Source: Alphaproteobacteria bacterium (GTDB taxonomy: Bacteria > Pseudomonadota > Alphaproteobacteria > RS24). Taken from it: a stretch of DNA of 36,460 nucleotides. Shown here piece after piece: positions 7,362 to 16,094 of the stretch. The stretch covers positions 1 through 36,460 of the forward strand of contig RFZE01000001.1 of the NCBI GenBank assembly GCA_009920875.1. Reading direction: 5' to 3'. Below the pieces are notes generated by a model. The model ran no database searches. It was given only the letters and a program-made list of their open reading frames with translations, and was not told the origin of the DNA. The first letter of the stretch is position 1. Every line of letters starts with the position of its first letter. A program made the translations under genes and the position numbers.

Positions 7362-8632
7362 CGCATATAAAATTCACCGCCGGGCTTAAAGCCTATGCGG
7401 TCGGTCTTCTCACCCTGATTTACACGGCCAATTATGTTGACCGGCAAATTGTTGCTATTTTACTGCAAGCCATCAAAACCGATTTGCAACTGAGCGACAC
7501 GCAGCTCGGCATGCTCACGGGCCTCGCTTTCGGTATTTTTTATGCCACTTTGGGCATTCCCATCGCTTATTTGGCCGACCGCATGTCGCGCAAGAAAATC
7601 ATTATCGCCTCTTTGACGCTGTTTTCTGTAATGACCTATGCCTGCGGGCTGGCGCAAAACTATGTGCAACTTCTGCTCGCGCGCATCGGCGTCGGTGTTG
7701 GCGAGGCCGGCACCAGCCCGCCATCGCACGCCATGATTGCCGATATGTATTCCCCTTCTGACCGCGCAACCCCGTTGGCGGTTTTTGCCCTCGGCATAAA
7801 TTTGGGCCTGTTTGTCGCCTTTATCGCCGGTGGCTGGATTGCCGATAATTACGGTTGGCGCACGGCGATTCAGGTGATTGCCCTGCCCGGCTTTGTGTTG
7901 GCTCTTATTGCTTGGTTTACCCTGCAAGACCCGCCGCGCGGCATGAGTGATGAGACGACCGGTGAGAGTCAAGCGCCGCCGGTTATGGAAACGGTAAAAC
8001 ATATGTGGCAAACGCCGTCCATGCGGCAACTGCTTATCGGCTCAACGCTTATCATTATTGTCGGTTATGGCGCCGTGGCTTGGCTGCCAAGCTATTTCAT
8101 TCGCGTGCATGGCATGACGGCGACGCAAGTCGGCACTGTTTTGGCACTGATGATTGGTTTTGGCGGCGCGATTGGCACCACTTTGGGGGGTGTTGTTGCT
8201 GACCGTCTCGGCAAGAAAGACGTGCGCTGGAATATGTGGCTGGTCGGCATTATCGGCCTTATTGTCGCGCCGTTTTCCGTTATGGGCTATCTTGCAGGCA
8301 GCAGTCAGTCGGCGCTTTTATGGCTGATTGTCCCGACCATGACGGGGGCGCTGTATTTCGGCCCGACTTTGGCCATGCTGCACACGCTGGTTAAACCGGA
8401 AATGCGCTCATTGGCTTCCGCCATTATGCTGTTCATCAATAATATTTTCGGCCTCGGCATCGGGCCGCTCAGTGTCGGCATGATGAGCGACGCTTTGGCG
8501 CCGGAATATGGCGTGCGAAGCCTTGGAATTGCTCTGGCGCTTATGGTGATTATCGGCCTTTGGGGCAGCATTCACTATTTGCTCGCCGGTCGCTCATTGG
8601 CGCGCGATATTGACGCCATGCAAACCGCCTGA
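7358..8632 (+). CDS. Major facilitator superfamily transporter, spinster-like
   Basis: A 424-residue inner-membrane transporter with about 12 hydrophobic spans. Features of the spinster-like MFS branch are NYVDRQI in span 1, the loop motif ADRMSRKK between spans 2 and 3, and the Gly-rich ARIGVGVGEAGTSP in span 4. The start ATG overlaps the upstream stop. Bacterial members are mostly of unknown substrate and are often found next to lipid or aromatic degradation genes; here the neighbours are hemH and a DUF3108 protein, which do not settle it. Confidence 0.9.
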   Translation: MTHIKFTAGLKAYAVGLLTLIYTANYVDRQIVAILLQAIKTDLQLSDTQLGMLTGLAFGIFYATLGIPIAYLADRMSRKKIIIASLTLFSVMTYACGLAQNYVQLLLARIGVGVGEAGTSPPSHAMIADMYSPSDRATPLAVFALGINLGLFVAFIAGGWIADNYGWRTAIQVIALPGFVLALIAWFTLQDPPRGMSDETTGESQAPPVMETVKHMWQTPSMRQLLIGSTLIIIVGYGAVAWLPSYFIRVHGMTATQVGTVLALMIGFGGAIGTTLGGVVADRLGKKDVRWNMWLVGIIGLIVAPFSVMGYLAGSSQSALLWLIVPTMTGALYFGPTLAMLHTLVKPEMRSLASAIMLFINNIFGLGIGPLSVGMMSDALAPEYGVRSLGIALALMVIIGLWGSIHYLLAGRSLARDIDAMQTA

Positions 8633-8665
8633 CATTTTAAGCGCCGAATTTGGCGTAGAGGCACC

Positions 8666-9502
8666 ATGCACAAAACCTTGCTCATGTTTCTGGCTTTCTC
8701 GGCTACCGCTATGCCGGCTATGGCGACCTATGCGGCGCGCTATTTCGAGGCCGAATATCGCCTTTATGTCAGCGGCTTATTGATTGGCAAAGCCAATGTG
8801 CGGCTGGCTATTTCGCCCGATAATTATCTATTGAGCGCTCATATTCGCCCGGCCGGTTTCGGGCGCATTGCCGGACAAAGCCATGTCGTTTCCACCACGC
8901 GCGGCACTTTGCGCGATGGAAACTTGATGCCGCAACGCCTCGACCTGAGTTGGACCTCGGAAGACACGATTAAATCGAGCTATATGGATTATATTGACGG
9001 TGCGCCGCATAAATTCGTTTCCGGCTACGCCCAACCCGAAGAATTTCGTTCCAAAAACCCGATTGCCATTGAAAATGTCGGGGTCGGCAGTGTTGACCCG
9101 TTTTTGGGTCTACTCTCGCCGTTAAACGGACGGCCTTTGCGCGCCGCCTGCGACGGCACAAAACGGATATTTGACGGCCGAAGGCTGGCCACGCTGACCG
9201 CTCAAGATGCACAGTTTGTGCCGCCTTTCGAGCATGATTTTCCGCAGCGTCGCCCTGCCGTCAAATGCAGTATTTTATGGCAACCCGTAGCCGGATATTC
9301 CGAAGCCAGCCTTGAGCGCGCCGCCGAGTTTCCGCCGGTAAGTGCGCATTTCGGTCAAATCGGCAATATTGGCTTTGCTGCACCCTTGGATATGCGCGGT
9401 AAATCACGCTATGGCCGCGTCACCATCTACGCCGTGCGCTATTTTACCGAAACAATGACGCCGTTTTCGCCTTTCGACATTCGAGAAATCACCGCGCAAT
9501 AA
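8666..9502 (+). CDS. DUF3108-domain exported protein
   Basis: A 278-residue protein with an N-terminal signal peptide (hydrophobic LLMFLAFSATAMPAMA, cleavage likely near residue 21-24). The mature part begins with YRLYVSGLLIGKANV, the pattern of DUF3108 proteins, predicted beta-rich periplasmic proteins of unknown role. It has two Cys (in the AACDG and VKCSI contexts) that could form a disulfide. It follows the MFS gene after 33 bp on the same strand and may share its transcript. Confidence 0.75.
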   Translation: MHKTLLMFLAFSATAMPAMATYAARYFEAEYRLYVSGLLIGKANVRLAISPDNYLLSAHIRPAGFGRIAGQSHVVSTTRGTLRDGNLMPQRLDLSWTSEDTIKSSYMDYIDGAPHKFVSGYAQPEEFRSKNPIAIENVGVGSVDPFLGLLSPLNGRPLRAACDGTKRIFDGRRLATLTAQDAQFVPPFEHDFPQRRPAVKCSILWQPVAGYSEASLERAAEFPPVSAHFGQIGNIGFAAPLDMRGKSRYGRVTIYAVRYFTETMTPFSPFDIREITAQ

Positions 9503-9508
9503 AGCCTG

Positions 9509-9597
9509 AGAGCGCCACTTTCCGGGCTAAACGGGCACAATATGTCGCACTGTCATAATTATTTGATTTTTTATTCGCCCTTATCGGTCGGCGCTCT
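9509..9597 (+). promoter_or_regulatory. Possible long-range stem in the cold-shock gene upstream region
   Basis: AGAGCGCC (9509-9516) is the exact reverse complement of GGCGCTCT (9590-9597), 73 nt apart. The enclosed segment is A/T-rich and probably contains the promoter of the cold-shock gene, although I could not place clear -35 and -10 boxes. Cold-shock genes often have structured leaders, but if transcription starts inside the loop only one arm would be transcribed. Confidence 0.3.
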
Positions 9598-9690
9598 AAA
9601 TAACGCAATGAAGCTTAGCGTCCAATCCAAGCGCCTAATCGATTGAGACGGCTTATCCGCTTCGGCGCGCTTTCAAATATGGAGGCGAAT

Positions 9691-9924
9691 ATGCAGACCG
9701 GAACTGTAAAATGGTTCAATTCGGCCAAAGGATATGGCTTTATCACCCCTGATGCGGGCGGTGATGATTGCTTTGTTCATGTAACGGCTATTCAGGCATC
9801 AGGCCTGAAGCAACTTATTGAAGACCAGCGGGTGGAATTTGACATGCAAGAAGGCCGGAATGGCCGCATGGTTGCCTGCGATATATCAATTTTGGAAGGC
9901 AGCAGCGAAGCTGCAGCCGAGTAA
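9691..9924 (+). CDS. Cold-shock domain protein (CspA family)
   Basis: A 77-residue single-stranded nucleic-acid-binding protein with one cold-shock domain. RNP1 is KGYGFIT (13-19) and RNP2 is CFVHV (27-31); the start TVKWFN is standard. The ATG at 9691 follows GGAGG (9681-9685); an upstream in-frame TTG at 9643 would add 16 residues not seen in the family. The C-terminal tail (EGSSEAAAE) is slightly longer than in the E. coli protein. The glutaredoxin gene follows after 56 bp. Confidence 0.93.
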   Translation: MQTGTVKWFNSAKGYGFITPDAGGDDCFVHVTAIQASGLKQLIEDQRVEFDMQEGRNGRMVACDISILEGSSEAAAE

Positions 9925-9944
9925 TATCTTCTTGCACATAGCGC

Positions 9945-9971
9945 CCTTTTGTCCGAGTTTAGGGCAAAAGG
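9945..9971 (+). promoter_or_regulatory. Hairpin covering the glutaredoxin ribosome binding site
   Basis: CCTTTTGTCC (9945-9954) pairs with GGGCAAAAGG (9962-9971) over 10 bp with one G-U pair and a 7-nt loop. The 3' arm contains the first part of the ribosome binding site AAGGAG (9968-9973) of the TTG-initiated gene at 9981. Folding would hide this site, so it may act as a translational control element such as an RNA thermometer. It lacks a T-tract and is not a terminator. Confidence 0.55.
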
Positions 9972-9980
9972 AGCTCGACT

Positions 9981-10235
9981 TTGGCAAAGATAGAAATTTA
10001 CACGACATCAATCTGTCCCTTTTGTCATGCAGCAAAAAAATTGCTGACTGACAAGGGGGCGGATTTCTTGGAAATTAGCCTGACGCAGGAACCGCATTTG
10101 CGCGACCGCATGGTTGAACGCGCCAATGGCGGACGCACCGTGCCGCAAATTTTCATCAATGACGCGCATATTGGCGGTTGCGACGATCTTTACGCGCTCG
10201 ACTCCAAAGGCGAACTCGATCCGCTTCTGGGCTGA
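9981..10235 (+). CDS. grxC: Glutaredoxin (GrxC type)
   Basis: An 84-residue dithiol glutaredoxin that reduces protein and glutathione mixed disulfides in the cytoplasm. The active site CPFC is at residues 12-15; TVPQIFIND (53-61) with the cis-Pro and GGCDDLYAL (65-73) make the glutathione site. The start is a TTG with AAGGAG 7 nt upstream; no ATG fits the family N-terminus. A stable hairpin overlaps the ribosome binding site. The stop lies 2 bp from the stop of the convergent peptidase gene. Confidence 0.93.
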   Translation: MAKIEIYTTSICPFCHAAKKLLTDKGADFLEISLTQEPHLRDRMVERANGGRTVPQIFINDAHIGGCDDLYALDSKGELDPLLG

Positions 10236-10237
10236 AC

Positions 10238-11716
10238 CTATAAGCCTGACATCATTCTGAAATAAAAGCGCACCGTGTCATTCAATGTGGCAACGCTGAT
10301 GCGTTCATTTGTGCCGTGAATACTGGCCAAATCACTTGGCGCTAACTGCATATAGGTAAAGCGATAATGATTGGGCGTCAGCTTACGATAGTGGCGCGTA
10401 TCGGTTGCCGCCACCAGCAGGCGCGGCGTCACGATAAGCCGTTGCGGTGCGGCCGTGTCGCGAATGGCCGATGTTAAATGCTGCCAGCCCGGCCCTTCTG
10501 TCGGGCTGACCGGCGACGGCGACATACCCCTCTGGCCTGAACCGTCAAATGTTACGTCAACCCGCGCATCATCAATAACCTCAATCACACGCGCGCGCAC
10601 CGTATCCGGCGTTTCACCGGGCAGGATACGAAAATTGACCTTGGCCGTCGCATCAATCGGCAGCACATTGGCTTTAATGCCGCCTTTAATCATGGTGGCA
10701 GCGGTGGTTGTGCGCATAGCTGCCTGCGCTTGCTTGTCGCCCTCAAAAGCCCCCATGACCAATGGCTTAAACAGCCAAAGATTTTTCATCACCAATCGAT
10801 TGGCAAATGGCATGTCATCGGCGACGGCCTCCAAAAAACTTTGCGTATGGCTGAAATCGCGCGGAAATTGGTCAGCTTCAAGAGCTGCAATGGCGGCAGC
10901 CAAAACCCCGATGGAGGTCTGCTCCGGCGGCATGGAAGAATGACCGCCCTCGCCAACAACTTTCAATTGCAAAGTGACAATGCCTTTTTCAGCCGGCGCA
11001 ATAAGCGCCATCGGCGCATCAATGCCGGGCACCACGCCTTGCGTCACCAAACCGCCTTCATCGACCAAAAACTCCGCCTGCACACCGCGCTTCACCAGCA
11101 CATCAGCCATCACTTTTGCGCCGTCAATGCCGCCCTGTTCTTCGTCATGACCGAAAGCTAAATAAATCGTCCGCTTGGGCTGCAAGCCTTGCTGCAACAT
11201 GTTTTCGGCGGCCTCCAATAGACCGATAATATTCACTTTATTGTCGAGCGTGCCGCGTCCCCAAATAAAGCCGTCAGCCACAACACCATCAAAGGGTGGA
11301 TGCTTCCATTTTGTTTCCGTCCCCGGCACGACAGGCACAACATCCGTATGCCCCAGCAAAATGACCGGTTTATTATCATCGCTGACCGGTTCACGGCCTT
11401 GCCAAGTATAGAGCAATGAATAATCGGCAATGATTTCGCGTTTCAATGCTTTATGCACCAGCGGAAATTCTTGCTCGATATAATCGTGATAGGCCAGTAA
11501 TTCTTGCGTCGAAGTCGGCTTGTCGCGTCCGAATGAAATGGTTTTAAAACGCACGGATTCGCTCATTAATCGCGTGACGCGGTCGCTATCGGGACGAAAC
11601 TCAAATGCCTCACCGACGCTTTGGTCGGCGGCCGGTGTAAAGGTTCGGGCGAGTAAAACCGCCAGCAGCAGAACCAATGCCGCAGCAATGGCAGGCAGAA
11701 TTTTTGTCTTAAACAT
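10238..11716 (-). CDS. Membrane-anchored M20 family metallopeptidase
   Basis: A 492-residue di-zinc peptidase of the M20 family, closest in layout to the carboxypeptidase S/PM20D1 group. Residues about 8-24 form an uncleaved signal anchor, which would place the catalytic domain in the periplasm. Metal and catalytic residues are in GHTDVVPV (122-129; H123, D125), D158 in GRGTLDNK, and the general-base Glu pair in DEEQGG (191-196). It starts 9 bp after the rodA stop on the same strand, so it is the last gene of the cell-shape cluster. Whether it acts on cell-wall peptides or on N-acyl amino acids cannot be told. Confidence 0.88.
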   Translation of the reverse strand: MFKTKILPAIAAALVLLLAVLLARTFTPAADQSVGEAFEFRPDSDRVTRLMSESVRFKTISFGRDKPTSTQELLAYHDYIEQEFPLVHKALKREIIADYSLLYTWQGREPVSDDNKPVILLGHTDVVPVVPGTETKWKHPPFDGVVADGFIWGRGTLDNKVNIIGLLEAAENMLQQGLQPKRTIYLAFGHDEEQGGIDGAKVMADVLVKRGVQAEFLVDEGGLVTQGVVPGIDAPMALIAPAEKGIVTLQLKVVGEGGHSSMPPEQTSIGVLAAAIAALEADQFPRDFSHTQSFLEAVADDMPFANRLVMKNLWLFKPLVMGAFEGDKQAQAAMRTTTAATMIKGGIKANVLPIDATAKVNFRILPGETPDTVRARVIEVIDDARVDVTFDGSGQRGMSPSPVSPTEGPGWQHLTSAIRDTAAPQRLIVTPRLLVAATDTRHYRKLTPNHYRFTYMQLAPSDLASIHGTNERISVATLNDTVRFYFRMMSGL

Positions 11717-11725
11717 TTTTATCCC

Positions 11726-12850
11726 CTATTTCGGCAAATCCGCCATTGGCTGGCGTTCCATCGCTAGAATGATGCCCAAACCGACCATAAAAGCCAGCAG
11801 AGACGTCCCCCCGTAGGAAATAAAGGGTAGCGGCACACCAACCACCGGCGCAAGCCCCATAACCATGGCCAGATTAACGATGACGTAAATCGACAAGGCA
11901 AATGCAAATCCGGAAATGGTCAGTTGGGAGAAGCGGTGCCGCATTTGCGACGCAATGTTGAACATCAAGAAAATGAGAACGGCAAACAGGAATATCAATA
12001 AAAGCGAACCGACAAAACCCAGCTCTTCGGCATAAATGGCAAAAACAAAATCCGTGTGACGTTCAGGCAAGAATTTAAGCTGGCTCTGTGTGCCTTGCGC
12101 CAGCCCCTTACCGAAAAAGCCCCCCGAACCAATGCCGATTTTCGACTGGATAATGTGATACCCGGCACCAAGCGGGTCGCGTTCAGGATCGAGAAATACC
12201 AAGACCCGCTCTTTTTGATACTCGAAGAGATAATTCCAGACCACCGGCACGGCAGCAATGGCCAAGGCAATGCCGGCAATAAAAAAGCGCATCGACACAC
12301 CGGCCAGAAACACCACCCCGAGGCCACTAATGGCCAGCATTAACGCAGTGCCCAAATCCGGCTGCGCGAATACCAATAAGGCGGGCAAGCCAATCAAGGC
12401 TATCGGTGCAAGCAGCCCTGTCGGTCGCGAAACATCATCGCGATGCAGTGTGTGATAATAACGCGCCAGCGCCATTATCAAGGCGAAGCGCATAAATTCA
12501 GACGGCTGCAGGGTAACAAACCCCAAATCAAGCCAACGTTGCGCGCCCATACCGGTATCACCGAAAATTTCGACGGCAATAAGCAAGATGAATATCCCTG
12601 CATAAATTGGATAGGCAAAATTGAAAATGGTGCGTAAATCCAGATTGGCGATGACATACATCAGTATCAAACCGAGTGCCAATCGTGTGGCGTGACGCCA
12701 AGCCCAGGGCGAGAAATCGCCGCCTGCAACAGAATAAAGCACCATCACACCAATCAGCCCAAGAATGAGCGTCATCGAAATCATGGGCATATTCAGCGTT
12801 CCAATGCTGACCAATTGCCCCATGCGTCCGCTGCGCGACTGATAGCTCAT
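11726..12850 (-). CDS. rodA: Rod-shape peptidoglycan polymerase RodA
   Basis: A SEDS-family glycosyltransferase that polymerises lipid II during cell elongation together with PBP2. At 374 residues, with about ten hydrophobic spans, it fits RodA. Diagnostic segments are GAQRWLDLG (102-110), QPSEFMR (115-121), QPDLGTAL (163-170) and LPERHTDFVFA (261-271) with the catalytic Asp D267. The start overlaps the PBP2 stop by 4 bp (ATGA), so the two partners are coupled. Confidence 0.96.
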   Translation of the reverse strand: MSYQSRSGRMGQLVSIGTLNMPMISMTLILGLIGVMVLYSVAGGDFSPWAWRHATRLALGLILMYVIANLDLRTIFNFAYPIYAGIFILLIAVEIFGDTGMGAQRWLDLGFVTLQPSEFMRFALIMALARYYHTLHRDDVSRPTGLLAPIALIGLPALLVFAQPDLGTALMLAISGLGVVFLAGVSMRFFIAGIALAIAAVPVVWNYLFEYQKERVLVFLDPERDPLGAGYHIIQSKIGIGSGGFFGKGLAQGTQSQLKFLPERHTDFVFAIYAEELGFVGSLLLIFLFAVLIFLMFNIASQMRHRFSQLTISGFAFALSIYVIVNLAMVMGLAPVVGVPLPFISYGGTSLLAFMVGLGIILAMERQPMADLPK

Positions 12851-14694
12851 GAGTTCATCCCCGGCTTATCTTGCATCACCAGCTTCGGCGCCTTGGTTAT
12901 TGCCTTGTTATTCATAAGCTGCACCATAATATCGCGCGCAATTGGCGCAGCAACCTGCGCGCCACCGCCGCCATGCTCAATCACCACACTTACCGCAAAG
13001 CGCGGATTATTATGCGGCACATAGCCGACAAAAAGCGAATGGTCGCGCAAGTGCCAATCAAGTTTCGAATTGGGAATAACCCCGTTTAAGCGTTCATCTT
13101 TGGAGATACGCCGCACTTGCACGGTTCCGGTTTTGCCCGACATGCGCGCGCCGTCAATCAACAAACTTGAGGCATAGGCCGTGCCATCAGGCCGATTGAC
13201 CGAGCGATACATGCCGCGCTGCACGACGGCCATATTTTCAGGCTTCAAGCCCAATTCTGCAACCGGCTCAACTGCATCACCGGCCTTTGTAATACGCGGC
13301 TTAACCAGCTTGCCGCCATTCGCCAAAGCTGCCGTCATAACCGCCAATTGCAATGGCGTGGCCAGCAAATAGCCCTGACCGATGGCGGTGATAATGGTCT
13401 CCCCCGTGCGCCAGCCAGTATCGTAATTGGCGCGCTTCCAATCGCGACCGGGCACGGTTCCGCTTTTTTCGCCGTCGAGATTAATACCGGTCAGCTTGCC
13501 AAAGCCAAAACGTTGCGCCATCGCCTCAATACGGTCAATGCCGACACGCAGGGCCAAATCATAAAAATAAGTGTCGCAAGAGCGCTCCAAAGCATCGACC
13601 ATATTGACCGGCCCGTGTCCATCGGCAGCCCAACAATGAAACTCCTCACGCGCAAATTTATAAACGCCGCTGCAACTGATTTTTTCTTCCGGATCAATCA
13701 GCTTTTCTTCCAGCGCGGCAAGCGCCACGAGCATTTTGAATGTCGAGCCCGGCGCATAAAGACCGCGAATCGCTTTATTGACCAACGGCTTGCGCTCATG
13801 GTCGATGAGCCGCTCCCATTCTTCGACTTCAATACCGCGCGATAGCTTATTCAAGTCAAAACTGGGAGACGACACCATGGCGACCATCTCACCATTATGG
13901 ATATCCATTACCATGGCCGAGCCACTATGACCGTTGAGCCTTTGGGCGGCAAAATTTTGCAAATCCAAATCAATGGACAGCGCCAAATCGCGCCCTTTTT
14001 CACCCGGCTCGGATTGCAATTCACGCACTGTGCGCCCAATCGCATTTACCTCGACATGGCGCACCCCCGGCGTGCCGCGCAAATCGCGCTCAAAATCGCG
14101 CTCAATGCCGCTGCGGCCAACATAATCGCCGACAATATCATCAACCCGCTGCAGGTCTTCGCGGGTTTTTGTGCCAACAAAGCCAACCAAATGGGCCACC
14201 GATTGAGCATGCGGATAAATACGCTTCTGCCCGACCAAAGGTTCAACACCTGAAAGATATGGCAGATTAAGATTGAGCCGCGCAAACTCATCCCATGACA
14301 AATCTTCCAAAATCACAATTGGTTTGAATGAGGGCTGGCGGCGAATTTTACTGCGAATATCATGAAGCTCTGACCGGCTGAGTTTAAGCAAGCGCGTCAG
14401 GTCATTTAGCGTCGCATCCATATTGGCGACCCGCTCCGGCACCATTCGGATTTGCAGATTGCGGTCATTACCGGCCAGCAATTCGCCAAAGCGGTCTGTA
14501 ATCCGACCGCGCACCGCCGATATTTGCGAGATATTGACCCGATTGGCTTCTGCCAATGTAGCATAGACATCTGACCGTGCCACTTGCAAAAATTGTAAGC
14601 GCCCCGCAAGCACAAGAAACAAACCGCCCTGCAGACCACCCAGCAATACCAAGCGCCGCGAAAAATCCTGACCTTCAGTGTCATAAATCGACAT
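12847..14694 (-). CDS. mrdA: Penicillin-binding protein 2, peptidoglycan transpeptidase
   Basis: A 615-residue class B PBP that crosslinks peptidoglycan for elongation. It has an N-terminal membrane anchor (about residues 13-33), a pedestal domain starting at VRGRITDRFG (61-70), and the transpeptidase domain with the acyl-serine motif STFK (S317-K320), SCD (372-374, the SxN-equivalent motif) and KTGT (521-524). The ATG overlaps the mreD stop by 1 bp (TGATG), and the gene overlaps rodA by 4 bp. Confidence 0.97.
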   Translation of the reverse strand: MSIYDTEGQDFSRRLVLLGGLQGGLFLVLAGRLQFLQVARSDVYATLAEANRVNISQISAVRGRITDRFGELLAGNDRNLQIRMVPERVANMDATLNDLTRLLKLSRSELHDIRSKIRRQPSFKPIVILEDLSWDEFARLNLNLPYLSGVEPLVGQKRIYPHAQSVAHLVGFVGTKTREDLQRVDDIVGDYVGRSGIERDFERDLRGTPGVRHVEVNAIGRTVRELQSEPGEKGRDLALSIDLDLQNFAAQRLNGHSGSAMVMDIHNGEMVAMVSSPSFDLNKLSRGIEVEEWERLIDHERKPLVNKAIRGLYAPGSTFKMLVALAALEEKLIDPEEKISCSGVYKFAREEFHCWAADGHGPVNMVDALERSCDTYFYDLALRVGIDRIEAMAQRFGFGKLTGINLDGEKSGTVPGRDWKRANYDTGWRTGETIITAIGQGYLLATPLQLAVMTAALANGGKLVKPRITKAGDAVEPVAELGLKPENMAVVQRGMYRSVNRPDGTAYASSLLIDGARMSGKTGTVQVRRISKDERLNGVIPNSKLDWHLRDHSLFVGYVPHNNPRFAVSVVIEHGGGGAQVAAPIARDIMVQLMNNKAITKAPKLVMQDKPGMNS

Positions 14695-15209
14695 CAGTTT
14701 CGCTCCGCACCGGTTAAGGCATCACTGAAGAAGTAAAGTGGAAAATAAATCACCGGGAAAAACAAGATGCAGATGAAGCACGAAAGCACGAAAGGGATAA
14801 TTGTGAGATGCAAATCATCAGACAGAGCGGCCAGCAAATAGGCCGCCAAATAAGTCATCATAATTAACACGCCGAAGGTTATCCAATAGGAGCCGAAGCT
14901 ACCTGTCGATATGATGGCGCGTTGGCTGACGCATAAAAGATAGAAAACAACAAAAAGCGACGACCAAAAGCCGAGCGGCATTTCACTGAGAATATCGTTC
15001 AGAAAACCAAAAAGCGCGACGAATACCGGCGTCGCATCGCTCTCAGCCGTCAGACCAATAAAAAAAAGCGGAATGAAATAAAGACCGAGCTCAAGCTGCG
15101 CCAAGGCCTTCACATTTGACGGCATGCTGTTGAGCAAAACGAACAATAAAAGCAAGAGATAAGGCAGAAAAGTGCTGCCGCCTTCGCTTGGGTTTTTGAG
15201 GCCGTTCAT
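14694..15209 (-). CDS. mreD: Rod-shape-determining protein MreD
   Basis: A 171-residue inner-membrane protein with about five hydrophobic spans, matching MreD in length and position. It overlaps mreC by 4 bp and mrdA by 1 bp. The sequence family is weakly conserved, so the call rests on the topology, on the segment FGFLNDILSEMPLG that resembles the MreD loop, and on the invariant gene order mreB-mreC-mreD-mrdA-rodA. Confidence 0.92.
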   Translation of the reverse strand: MNGLKNPSEGGSTFLPYLLLLLFVLLNSMPSNVKALAQLELGLYFIPLFFIGLTAESDATPVFVALFGFLNDILSEMPLGFWSSLFVVFYLLCVSQRAIISTGSFGSYWITFGVLIMMTYLAAYLLAALSDDLHLTIIPFVLSCFICILFFPVIYFPLYFFSDALTGAERN

Positions 15210-16072
15210 TGCGCCAAACTCGGCGCCGGTTGAATTTCGCTTGGCGGGTCTTCCGTCGGCTGTGCCATGACAACGCGAATAAAATTGAGGCTCTGCAAAT
15301 CATCGAGCAATCGAACCGTCAATTCGCCTTGGTCATCGCGGCGCACCAAAGCGACCGGCAAGCCGACGGGAATTTGCCCGCCGCGCCCAGACGTCACCAA
15401 CAGATCGCCATCTTTCAGCTCGGCCTGACGCGGCAAGAACTGCAATTCCGGTTGTGGTCGATTGGTGCCGGACAAAATCGCTTGCACATCAGATGACAGC
15501 GCCACCACCGGAATATGGCTGTTAAAATCGGTGAGCAATAAAATGCGCGATGAATTACGGCCACTGGAAATAACCCGCCCGACCAGGCCGTTAAGCCCCA
15601 TAACCGCCTGCCCCGCAGTAATGCCACGATCGCGTCCGCCCTTGGCGACCAATGTGTGAACAAACGGACTGTTTAAATCAGCAATCACCCGTGCATTGAC
15701 CATTTCAAAGCCCGGCTCTTCAGGCAGATTGAGCAGATTGCGATATTGGTTCATCAGCAATTCAGCACGCGTTAACTCTTCAACACGCAACCGTAACTCG
15801 ATATTTTGCCGTTCCAATTCGCGATTACGATTTCTCACCGTATTGAGATCGTCGAGATAATCACCAACATTGGCAAGTGCGTCGGCGGGCTTACCGAACA
15901 GTTCGAGGGCCGGGGTGACAGCATCAAAAAACACCTGACGCACCGCAGAAACGCGCGGATCGTTTTGCGGAACAACAGCTAAAATGAGTGTCGTGGCAAC
16001 CAAACATAGGACGGCAATTCCGACGCCGCTAATCAGCCGGTTTTCACGTCCTCCTATGCCTGATTTGGCCAC
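15206..16072 (-). CDS. mreC: Rod-shape-determining protein MreC
   Basis: A 288-residue bitopic protein that links MreB to the periplasmic synthesis machinery and activates PBP2. It starts at a GTG behind GAGGGG. One span lies near residues 15-33, then a coiled coil at about 65-110 rich in Arg, Glu and Leu (NRELERQNIELRLRVEEL), then the beta-domain with GLVGRVISSG and LLTDFNSHIPV. The C-terminus is proline-rich (about 270-285). It is 22 bp after mreB. Confidence 0.95.
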   Translation of the reverse strand: MAKSGIGGRENRLISGVGIAVLCLVATTLILAVVPQNDPRVSAVRQVFFDAVTPALELFGKPADALANVGDYLDDLNTVRNRNRELERQNIELRLRVEELTRAELLMNQYRNLLNLPEEPGFEMVNARVIADLNSPFVHTLVAKGGRDRGITAGQAVMGLNGLVGRVISSGRNSSRILLLTDFNSHIPVVALSSDVQAILSGTNRPQPELQFLPRQAELKDGDLLVTSGRGGQIPVGLPVALVRRDDQGELTVRLLDDLQSLNFIRVVMAQPTEDPPSEIQPAPSLAQ

Positions 16073-16094
16073 TGAGCCCCTCTTCGGTTAACCT

